5,372 bases of DNA from Synechococcales cyanobacterium PMM_0003 (GTDB lineage: Bacteria > Cyanobacteriota > Cyanobacteriia > Pseudanabaenales > Pseudanabaenaceae): positions 1 to 5,372 of the forward strand of contig CASBRC010000138.1 of assembly GCA_949128015.1 (NCBI GenBank). The letters are read 5' to 3'. Below are positions 1-4,312 of this stretch, piece by piece. The notes below the pieces were generated by a model. It ran no database searches. It worked only from the letters and a program-made list of their open reading frames with translations, and was not told the origin of the DNA. Position numbers and translations under genes: made by a program. Each line of letters starts with the position of its first letter. The first letter of the stretch is position 1.

Positions 1-596
1 AATACTTGATCCCTTGTTGCAAGTATTAGATTTACCCGCAAATCTAAATGGGGGGTTTGATTAAACCAATTGCAAATATTTGCGATCGCATCTTGTCCAA
101 ATTCTTTTGTCCATAAATCAATTAGCCATTCAGGATAACTATAAAAGCTAGCGGGATCACTGATATTGGCGAGAATATCTTCCTTTTCTTTGGCTCTGAG
201 TATGGATCGCATGATCCCATTTGTAAAGCCAGATAATCCCTTTAAATTATTTTCTTTAACCAATTCCACCGTAGTATGAACAATTGCCGATGGTTTAATG
301 CGATCGAGAAAACATAGTTGATAGATACCAATCTGTAAGATTATTAATAAGTCTGGCGGTAATTTTGTCGTCGGTTTTTGCGAGAAATTTTGCAAAACCG
401 CATTCAAAGTTTTCTGGCGGCGCGTACATCCATAAACTAACTCGGTGATCAGGCGGCGATCGCTTTCTAGGAGAGCTATGTTTTCTTGCTTCGCCCGTGA
501 TAGCGTACAGTCAAGCGCTACATCAGCATAGGCTTTGCGTCTTTGAATCAAGCGCAGCGCTTCTAAAGCAATTTGTCGAGAATTCTTACTCGTCAT
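1..596 (-). CDS. rsmB: 16S rRNA (cytosine-967-C5)-methyltransferase RsmB, N-terminal part, cut by window edge
   Basis: The reverse strand reads open from an ATG at 596-594 to the window edge, giving 198 residues without a stop. The protein starts MTSKNSRQIALEALRLIQRR. Residues about 5-140 look like the NusB-like RNA-binding domain at the front of RsmB/Sun proteins, with the family-typical stretches LVYGCTRR, ILQIGIYQL, IKPSAIVHTTVELVK and GFTNGIMRSILR. After it come YSYPEWLIDLW and TPHLDLRVN, which mark the entry into the methyltransferase part. Family members methylate C967 of 16S rRNA using SAM and act on free RNA in the cytoplasm. Family length is about 430-460 residues, so more than half, including the SAM site and catalytic cysteines, lies outside the window. 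No Shine-Dalgarno is visible; a -10-like hexamer lies only 4 nt before the ATG. The gene is divergent from mraY. A plain NusB is excluded because the protein continues well past NusB length. Confidence 0.9.
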   Translation of the reverse strand, partial: MTSKNSRQIALEALRLIQRRKAYADVALDCTLSRAKQENIALLESDRRLITELVYGCTRRQKTLNAVLQNFSQKPTTKLPPDLLIILQIGIYQLCFLDRIKPSAIVHTTVELVKENNLKGLSGFTNGIMRSILRAKEKEDILANISDPASFYSYPEWLIDLWTKEFGQDAIANICNWFNQTPHLDLRVNLILATRDQV

Positions 597-600
597 CGGA

Positions 601-629
601 AATTTAGTTGGGCAATTGAATAGGGTCAA
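601..629 (-). promoter_or_regulatory. candidate rsmB promoter, possibly leaderless
   Basis: On the minus strand TTGACC (624-629) is followed after exactly 17 nt by TAAATT (601-606), which matches the -10 consensus at four of six positions. The -10 ends only 4 nt before the rsmB ATG, so transcription would begin at or next to the start codon, which fits the lack of a ribosome binding site. A perfect TTGACA lies further upstream (656-661), but no good -10 stands 16-18 nt downstream of it. This is a consensus match only. Confidence 0.3.
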
Positions 630-639
630 ATTAAAAGGC

Positions 640-702
640 TGTCTACAAGATTAAGTGTCAAGATCCAAGAATTATCAAAATTCACTGGTTACACTGTAGA
701 CA
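640..702. repeat. spaced 8-bp inverted repeat
   Basis: TGTCTACA (640-647) and its exact reverse complement TGTAGACA (695-702) flank 47 nt between rsmB and mraY. The spacing is too wide for a simple hairpin terminator, and the position suits a pair of regulator sites. An 8-bp match in a 256-bp region could also arise by chance. Confidence 0.3.
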
Positions 703-756
703 AACGTAGTCATTATTTGGTATCTAAGAGCGTATATTCAGGTGGTATTTAATCAT

Positions 757-778
757 CTGTCAAAAAGCTGTCAAAAAG
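757..778. repeat. tandem duplication, 2 x 11 bp
   Basis: CTGTCAAAAAG occurs twice in a row (757-767 and 768-778), and CTG starts a third partial copy. It lies upstream of the mraY ribosome binding site, probably in or near its leader. Confidence 0.85.
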
Positions 779-792
779 CTGCTGATCAAAAT

Positions 793-816
793 CTCGATCT
801 AAAACTCGATCTAAAA
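793..816. repeat. tandem duplication, 2 x 12 bp
   Basis: CTCGATCTAAAA occurs twice in a row (793-804 and 805-816), only 14 nt after the preceding 11-bp duplication. The second copy ends 25 nt before the mraY Shine-Dalgarno. Confidence 0.85.
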
Positions 817-841
817 AAAGTGTGATGGTTAATGTGGGTGT

Positions 842-847
842 GAGGAG
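842..847 (+). promoter_or_regulatory. mraY ribosome binding site
   Basis: GAGGAG lies 5 nt before the ATG at 853. It is the clearest Shine-Dalgarno in the window and fixes the mraY start. Confidence 0.8.
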
Positions 848-852
848 CGGCA

Positions 853-1956
853 ATGGTTGATACTGGTGTGAGAGTTAGGAAAGCAAAATTTCCGACAGGA
901 AGTAGCCTAGCACTTGGTTTAGCGATCGGTTTAATAAGTTTAATTGTTGGTGTCGATCTTTTTCTAAATCCTAGTATAAGTTCAAAGCTTTTGCTTCCTT
1001 TTACCTTTGGTGGTGCTGGTGTAGCAGCTTTAGGCACTTTTGCAGTGCCAGCATTGCGTCGTCTGAAGACAGGACAAATCATCCGTGAAGATGGACCACA
1101 AGCTCATCTCAAGAAACAAGGCACTCCGACGATGGGGGGAATATTTATTATACCCGTCGGAATTTTATTAGCGTTAGTATGGTCTGGCTTTGATGGCAAA
1201 GTACTTGCATGCAGTTTACTAACCCTTTCTTTTGCTTTTATCGGTTGGTTGGATGATTGGAAAATTTTGCGCCGCCATTCCAATAAAGGTTTATCTCCTC
1301 GTGCCAAACTTTTACTTCAAGCATTTTTCTCCGCTTGTTTTTGTGCTTGGTTATCGCTAACTCAAGACTGGCAAGCACTCGCGACGATTAATTTGCCTTT
1401 GCGTTTTGTGATCCCCCTTGGTCTGTTGTTTTTCCCGCTTGCTCTGTTTGTGTTTCTTGGTAGTAGCAATGCGACTAACCTCACTGATGGCTTAGATGGT
1501 TTGGCGGGTGGCACGGGTGCGATCGCATTATTCGGCATGGCGCTATTACTGTTTCCCCAAAACAATGAGCTAGCCATTTTCTGTATGTGCCTGAGTGGTA
1601 GCTATTTAGGGTTTCTTTGGCATAACCGTTATCCCGCTCGTGTATTTATGGGCGATACGGGATCGCTAGCTTTAGGTGGGGCTTTGGCTTCGACGGCGAT
1701 TCTCGGTAACTTGCTCTGGGCTTTTCTAATTATTGGCGCAATCTTTATCTGGGAGTCAATTTCGGTGATTGCACAGGTTTCCTATTACAAGGCAACTAAA
1801 GATGAAACTGGTATGGGCAAGCGTCTTTTCAAAATGGCTCCTTTTCACCATCATCTAGAGCTAAGCGGCTGGCATGAGTTACATGTAGTTCGATTCTTTT
1901 ACCTGACAGGTGGCTTTCTTGTCGGTATCGCTCTTTTAGTTAGCAAAATTCCTTAA
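853..1956 (+). CDS. mraY: phospho-N-acetylmuramoyl-pentapeptide-transferase MraY
   Basis: MraY moves phospho-MurNAc-pentapeptide from its UDP carrier to undecaprenyl phosphate at the inner face of the plasma membrane, making lipid I, the first membrane step of peptidoglycan synthesis. The 367-residue protein is a complete polytopic membrane protein. Family signatures appear in order: REDGPQAHLKKQGTPTMGG (residues 78-96), the Mg-binding Asp pair in GWLDDWK (D134, D135), SNATNLTDGLDGLAGG (205-220), MGDTGSLALGG with D268, and the histidine motif FHHHLELSGWHE (HHH at 332-334). All expected catalytic residues are present. The N-terminus (about 1-75) runs slightly longer than in E. coli, with two hydrophobic stretches, as is common in cyanobacteria. 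The start is supported by GAGGAG 5 nt upstream. The gene stands alone, divergent from rsmB and convergent with the pentapeptide gene, not in a dcw cluster. WecA/TagO relatives are excluded by the HHH and GTPTMGG motifs. Confidence 0.97.
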   Translation: MVDTGVRVRKAKFPTGSSLALGLAIGLISLIVGVDLFLNPSISSKLLLPFTFGGAGVAALGTFAVPALRRLKTGQIIREDGPQAHLKKQGTPTMGGIFIIPVGILLALVWSGFDGKVLACSLLTLSFAFIGWLDDWKILRRHSNKGLSPRAKLLLQAFFSACFCAWLSLTQDWQALATINLPLRFVIPLGLLFFPLALFVFLGSSNATNLTDGLDGLAGGTGAIALFGMALLLFPQNNELAIFCMCLSGSYLGFLWHNRYPARVFMGDTGSLALGGALASTAILGNLLWAFLIIGAIFIWESISVIAQVSYYKATKDETGMGKRLFKMAPFHHHLELSGWHELHVVRFFYLTGGFLVGIALLVSKIP

Positions 1957-1993
1957 CCAAATCTCACCGCAAACTCTCCATTTTTGTTACACC

Positions 1994-2021
1994 AAAAAGC
2001 CGCCTAACTGGGTGGCTTTTT
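1994..2021. terminator. bidirectional terminator shared by mraY and the pentapeptide gene
   Basis: An 11-bp stem pairs AAAAAGCCGCC (1994-2004) with GGTGGCTTTTT (2011-2021), with one G-U wobble and a 6-nt loop. The flanking A and T runs give a T-tract in both directions. It lies 37 nt after the mraY stop, and its right arm overlaps the stop codon of the convergent gene (2020-2022). Confidence 0.85.
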
Positions 2022-2529
2022 AATTGCATTCTAGAGACTCTCTAGTATCAACGCCTGTTTTAGGATTTGTGCCTTTAGCTTTGGAGCATAACCATTTACG
2101 TTGTGCTCCGTCCATAATCGCGTCAGTGAAATCTGCACCATCAATATTCACAAAATCAAAAGTACTGCGTAATAAAATCGTTTCGACTAATAGAGCGTTA
2201 CTGAGATCGGCTTTAGCAAAATCGGCTTGATCGAGTAAGCCGCTTGAAAAATCTGTCCCTCTCAAGTTAGCATTTCGCAAAATTGAGGCGCTAAATACGG
2301 CTCCACGAACATCGGCGTTTTCAAAGTTTGCCCCTTCCATGTTGGCATTAGCAAACCCTGAGCCAAAAAGTGACTGTCCTGAAAAGTCTCGCCCTTTTAA
2401 CTGAGCATGGCTAAATGATAGTGAGTCCGCTTGGGCATTGAGAGGTAAAGCGAGCAACAAGGCGATCGCCATTACTGTAAATGCCATTACTGCAAATACT
2501 GTAAATATTGATGAACGCAGAAACGACAT
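2020..2529 (-). CDS. secreted pentapeptide-repeat protein, probably in the thylakoid lumen
   Basis: Read from the ATG at 2529, this is a 169-residue protein. Residues 1-34 form a Sec-type signal peptide: MSFLRSS, a long hydrophobic core (8-30) and a likely AQA cleavage site before D35. No twin arginine is visible. The mature part (about 38-142) is a run of pentapeptide repeats of the A(D/N)LXX/ADFXX kind, for example NANMEGANFENADVRGAVF and QADFAKADLSNALL, predicted to form a right-handed quadrilateral beta-helix. The C-terminal tail RKWLCSKAKGTNPKTGVDTR holds C148, and C168 sits next to the end; in the oxidising lumen they could form a disulfide that caps the helix. Similar tails are known to me from cyanobacterial and plant lumenal pentapeptide proteins, whose function is unclear. 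The frame stays open to a TTG at 2577, but that start would put 16 charged or polar residues before the signal peptide. It is monocistronic between two terminators. Confidence 0.88.
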   Translation of the reverse strand: MSFLRSSIFTVFAVMAFTVMAIALLLALPLNAQADSLSFSHAQLKGRDFSGQSLFGSGFANANMEGANFENADVRGAVFSASILRNANLRGTDFSSGLLDQADFAKADLSNALLVETILLRSTFDFVNIDGADFTDAIMDGAQRKWLCSKAKGTNPKTGVDTRESLECN

Positions 2530-2541
2530 AGATTTTATACA

Positions 2542-2559
2542 AAGATAATTTATTATCTT
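2542..2559. promoter_or_regulatory. AT-rich palindrome upstream of the pentapeptide gene
   Basis: AAGATAAT (2542-2549) and ATTATCTT (2552-2559) form a perfect 8-bp inverted repeat around a 2-nt centre, 12 nt before the chosen ATG. The minus strand here contains GATAAT, a fair -10 match, so this may be promoter or operator DNA. A 2-nt loop makes an RNA hairpin unlikely without opening inner pairs. Confidence 0.4.
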
Positions 2560-2563
2560 AGCT

Positions 2564-2577
2564 TTGGTGATCACCAA
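2564..2577. promoter_or_regulatory. 14-bp perfect palindrome, candidate operator
   Basis: TTGGTGATCACCAA is a perfect palindrome with no spacer, lying 34 nt before the pentapeptide gene ATG, about where an activator or repressor dimer would bind. It includes the TTG and GTG codons that could be mistaken for an earlier start. It is not a CRP site, which would need a 6-nt spacer between TGTGA and TCACA. Confidence 0.4.
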
Positions 2578-2586
2578 GAGAATTAA

Positions 2587-2620
2587 TTAAAAAGCCGAGG
2601 CGATTGCCTCGGCTTTTTAA
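2587..2620. terminator. strong hairpin terminator of the psaL-psaI unit
   Basis: A perfect 15-bp stem pairs TTAAAAAGCCGAGGC (2587-2601) with GCCTCGGCTTTTTAA (2606-2620) around a GATT loop. A-runs and T-runs at the ends give a T-tract on both strands. On the minus strand it lies about 60 nt after the psaI stop, so it most likely ends psaL-psaI transcription and shields the pentapeptide gene from read-through. A smaller 6-bp hairpin (2655-2672) lies between it and the psaI stop. Confidence 0.9.
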
Positions 2621-2679
2621 GAAATGTAGTGAGAAAAATTTCACAAAACTTTTACTCAGAGAAAAGTCTGAGAAAGAGT

Positions 2680-2802
2680 TTATTCCTGAATAGGATTCTC
2701 AATGTAGTTGTTAAGTAAACCCATTGTAGCGATCGGCAAGATCAGCCCAATGAGAGGTACAAGAATATAAGGCAAATATGAAGCGGCGTAGTGTGCAGTC
2801 AT
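2680..2802 (-). CDS. psaI: photosystem I subunit VIII PsaI
   Basis: This small gene encodes 40 residues, starting MTAHYAASYLPYILVPLIGL and ending NNYIENPIQE, with a TAA stop at 2680-2682. PsaI is a single-helix thylakoid membrane subunit of photosystem I that packs against PsaL at the trimer or oligomer interface. The protein matches the family in length (about 38-40 aa) and pattern: a short polar N-terminus with YAAS, the hydrophobic helix YLPYILVPLIGL with its conserved Pro, then P-x-x-TMGLL and YIE near the C-terminus. It lies 71 nt downstream of psaL on the same strand, with no terminator between, so the two are probably co-transcribed. An AGGA (2814-2817) stands 11 nt before the ATG, a slightly long spacing. 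The position next to psaL together with the TMGLL..YIE pattern makes another small membrane protein unlikely. Confidence 0.92.
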   Translation of the reverse strand: MTAHYAASYLPYILVPLIGLILPIATMGLLNNYIENPIQE

Positions 2803-2842
2803 GATGATAGTTTTCCTGATAGTAAGAGATAAATTGACGCTT

Positions 2843-2863
2843 TGTATTGAATTTGGCAATACA
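2843..2863 (-). other. small stem-loop in the psaL-psaI spacer
   Basis: TGTATTG (2843-2849) pairs with CAATACA (2857-2863) across a 7-nt loop, 10 nt after the psaL stop. It has no T-tract, so it is not a typical terminator. It could affect mRNA processing or decay between the two photosystem I genes. A 7-bp AT-rich stem is only modestly stable. Confidence 0.35.
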
Positions 2864-2873
2864 GAGCCTAGTC

Positions 2874-3350
2874 TTAATTCCAGAGTAGACCAGCGATTGT
2901 TTGCATTGGCGCTACAGAATTAAGGAAATAAGCAAATGCAGCACCGCCAGCACCACCAACTAAGAAACTGCCAGCGAATTCGCTCCAACCAGAAGAAGTT
3001 TCTAACTCATTAGGAACTTCAATTGGAGTACTGGTGACAATTTTGGTGCTAACGGTTTCACCATAGATCGATAAGCCAAGTGTCAACAAAACAATTGAAC
3101 AGACCGTTGCCAACAAGCCAGCAAGGCTAGCCAGTTCAGTATTTCTCAGGGGACCAAGCAATGCAAAAGGTCCGTAGATGAAATAGCCATGAGCCATACC
3201 GATTTCTAAACCACGACGGCTAGGAGATAAGCCTTTGCGGTAAGCAGGTAAATTACCGATGAATGCCTTAACGATTGCTGAATCGCTAATAGGCGTAGAT
3301 AAATTCCCTAGTTGGGGATCATTCTTGAATGGTTTTACAAAATCTGTCAT
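2874..3350 (-). CDS. psaL: photosystem I reaction centre subunit XI PsaL
   Basis: PsaL is the thylakoid membrane subunit that holds photosystem I monomers together in trimers or tetramers and binds a few chlorophylls. The 158-residue protein has the usual cyanobacterial length. Signatures in order are DPQLGNLSTPISDSAIVKAF (11-30), NLPAYRKGLSPSRRGLEIGMAHGYF (33-57) with E49 and H54 at the expected chlorophyll-ligand positions, and GPFALLGPLR (60-69). Membrane helices fall at about 49-66, 75-97 and 124-147, the last being GWSEFAGSFLVGGAGGAAFAYFL after the luminal or stromal link 98-120. The C-terminus QTIAGLLWN fits the family. The start is the only ATG giving the normal N-terminus; no clear Shine-Dalgarno precedes it. 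psaI follows in the same direction. psaF and psaJ are not next to it; upstream is nth. The loop 98-120 lacks an NPPxP motif, which I recall as a mark of tetramer-type PsaL. Confidence 0.97.
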   Translation of the reverse strand: MTDFVKPFKNDPQLGNLSTPISDSAIVKAFIGNLPAYRKGLSPSRRGLEIGMAHGYFIYGPFALLGPLRNTELASLAGLLATVCSIVLLTLGLSIYGETVSTKIVTSTPIEVPNELETSSGWSEFAGSFLVGGAGGAAFAYFLNSVAPMQTIAGLLWN

Positions 3351-3353
3351 AAG

Positions 3354-3370
3354 TCTTTATTAAGTAAAGA
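3354..3370. promoter_or_regulatory. inverted repeat in the psaL leader
   Basis: TCTTTA (3354-3359) and TAAAGA (3365-3370) form a 6-bp inverted repeat with a 5-nt centre, 3 nt before the psaL ATG. In the mRNA it could fold over the translation start region, although an all-AU-rich stem would be weak. It does not match the HLR1 element (paired TTACA) expected for RpaB control. Confidence 0.3.
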
Positions 3371-3392
3371 TTGCGGGGAGAATTTTGTCTTC

Positions 3393-3419
3393 ATTTTAGG
3401 GAATAAGCGTTGATGTCAC
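3393..3419 (-). promoter_or_regulatory. candidate psaL-psaI promoter
   Basis: On the minus strand GTGACA (3414-3419, five of six to TTGACA) is followed by TAAAAT (3393-3398, five of six to TATAAT) after 15 nt, which is shorter than the ideal 17. Transcription would start near 3386 and give a leader of about 36 nt. The match is by consensus only. Confidence 0.35.
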
Positions 3420-3468
3420 TGCATAAAAGGTGAGTATCTTTAGAAAACTTCACAGATTACTGCATAAA
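3418..3468. repeat. 10-bp direct repeat upstream of psaL
   Basis: ACTGCATAAA occurs at 3418-3427 and again at 3459-3468, start to start 41 bp, close to four helical turns. The first copy touches the candidate -35 hexamer. The arrangement resembles paired sites for one regulator, but no known cyanobacterial motif is recognised. Confidence 0.45.
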
Positions 3469-3478
3469 GCGTACTAAT

Positions 3479-3525
3479 TTAGTTAGATTTGAGAGGGTGA
3501 GAAGCACCCTCTCAAATCTAACTAA
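3479..3525. repeat. perfect 21-bp inverted repeat spanning the nth stop codon
   Basis: 3479-3499 pairs without mismatch with 3505-3525 around a 5-nt loop (AGAAG). The GC-richest part is GAGAGGGTG against CACCCTCTC. The right arm contains the nth TAG stop (3518-3520) and the last codons of nth. Neither strand has a T-tract after the stem, so it is not a canonical Rho-independent terminator. It could be a 3'-end stabilising or processing hairpin of nth mRNA, or a remnant of a small palindromic repeat element. Confidence 0.85.
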
Positions 3526-4174
3526 TCGTGGCAGATGGACATAGATCGACTAACTCACAGCGATCGCAAGCAGGTTTACGGGCGTTACAAACAGCTCGAC
3601 CATGATAAATAATCCGTATCGACCAATTTTCCCAGTCCCGTTGGGGCAGCATACCCATCAGATCTCGTTCAACCTTGATCGGCTCATCAAATTTAGTTAG
3701 CCCCAGTCGTTTGGTAAGACGCTTAACGTGGGTGTCAACGGTCACGCCTGCATTAATGCCATAGGCGTGAGCTAAGACGACATTGGCGGTTTTGCGGGCT
3801 ACTCCTGGCAACTTGAGCAAGCTGTCCATCGTGTTGGGGACTTTGCCATCAAAGTCACGCACGATCATTTCGCAGGCTCCTCTAATATTTTTAGATTTAT
3901 TGCGGTAAAAGCCTGTGGAGTGGACTAACTCCATTAGTTCATCGAGATCGGCATTTGCCATTGCGATCGCATCAGGAAATCTCGCAAAAAGTTTAGGTGT
4001 GACCATGTTGACCCGTTCATCGGTGCATTGAGCCGAGAGAATCACCGCAACTAAAAGCTGCACAGGTGTTTCGTAGTCAAGCGAACAAACTGCATCGGGA
4101 TAGAGCCGTTTGATCCGAATTAGGATCTCGTTAGCCCGAATTTTTTTAGATGAACGTTTGGTAATTATTCCCAT
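3518..4174 (-). CDS. nth: endonuclease III (DNA glycosylase/AP lyase)
   Basis: Endonuclease III cuts oxidised pyrimidines out of DNA and nicks the abasic site, starting base-excision repair. Read from the ATG at 4174 the protein has 218 residues, normal for the family. The helix-hairpin-helix motif LPGVARKTANVV (about 122-133) carries the catalytic Lys (K128), and VTVDTHVKRL carries the catalytic Asp (D147). LLVAVILSAQCTD (about 40-52) is the family signature near the front. The C-terminal [4Fe-4S] loop has four cysteines, C196, C203, C206 and C212, with the exact C-x6-C-x2-C-x5-C spacing. MutY is excluded by the VDTH motif and the missing C-terminal domain. A GTG at 4183 would add three residues (MEI) but has no better ribosome binding site; the ATG has GGAA just upstream. 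The stop codon lies inside a long stem-loop. The gene is separate from psaL, whose leader begins about 165 nt later. Confidence 0.96.
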   Translation of the reverse strand: MGIITKRSSKKIRANEILIRIKRLYPDAVCSLDYETPVQLLVAVILSAQCTDERVNMVTPKLFARFPDAIAMANADLDELMELVHSTGFYRNKSKNIRGACEMIVRDFDGKVPNTMDSLLKLPGVARKTANVVLAHAYGINAGVTVDTHVKRLTKRLGLTKFDEPIKVERDLMGMLPQRDWENWSIRIIYHGRAVCNARKPACDRCELVDLCPSATIS

Positions 4175-4226
4175 GATTTCCACAACACTAAATTCAGATT
4201 ACAGCCTATTGAGGGTTTTAGTGATA

Positions 4227-4278
4227 CAGATAATTTTAAAAAAATGCCACTTCGCGGCACTTTTTTTAAAATTATCTG
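4227..4278. terminator. long hairpin terminator between the Rpn-like gene and nth
   Basis: 4227-4248 pairs with 4256-4278 over 22 bp with a single bulged C (4260) and a 7-nt loop. The inner core is TGCC/GGCA, backed by seven A-T pairs that supply a T-tract on both strands. It lies 35 nt after the Rpn-like stop on the minus strand, so it most likely ends that transcript before nth. Confidence 0.85.
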
Positions 4279-4288
4279 GGTTTTATGG

Positions 4289-4303
4289 CAGCGCCTTGCG
4301 CTG
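4289..4303. repeat. short GC-rich palindrome, possible dispersed repeat
   Basis: CAGCGC (4289-4294) and GCGCTG (4298-4303) form a 6-bp inverted repeat around CTT, between the Rpn-like stop and its terminator. GC-rich motifs of this style are often scattered through cyanobacterial genomes, but no second copy is present in this window. Confidence 0.35.
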
Positions 4304-4312
4304 TATATTGCA

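Larger units (their letters stand above)
597..852. other. divergent rsmB-mraY intergenic region
   Basis: These 256 bases contain no credible coding sequence. They hold the candidate rsmB promoter, a spaced 8-bp inverted repeat (640-702), two back-to-back tandem duplications (757-778 and 793-816) and the mraY ribosome binding site. I see no convincing sigma-70 promoter for mraY; TATATT at 733-738 is a possible -10 but has no matching -35. Confidence 0.7.

Noticed and set aside
786..1577. Minus-strand open frames at 786-1082, 1104-1307 and 1362-1577
   Set aside because: They lie antisense to mraY, which has all catalytic motifs, and show no recognisable protein features.
2024..2230. Plus-strand open frame of 68 residues
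   Set aside because: It is antisense to the conserved C-terminal half of the pentapeptide gene and has no start signals.
2530..2577. Upstream TTG start for the pentapeptide gene
   Set aside because: It would place 16 residues before a textbook signal peptide, and the codon falls within a palindrome; the ATG at 2529 gives a normal secreted protein.
2564..2577. CRP-type binding site
   Set aside because: The palindrome has no 6-nt spacer between half sites and reads GGTGA, not TGTGA.
3479..3525. Rho-independent terminator of nth
   Set aside because: The stem is long but no T-run follows it on either strand.
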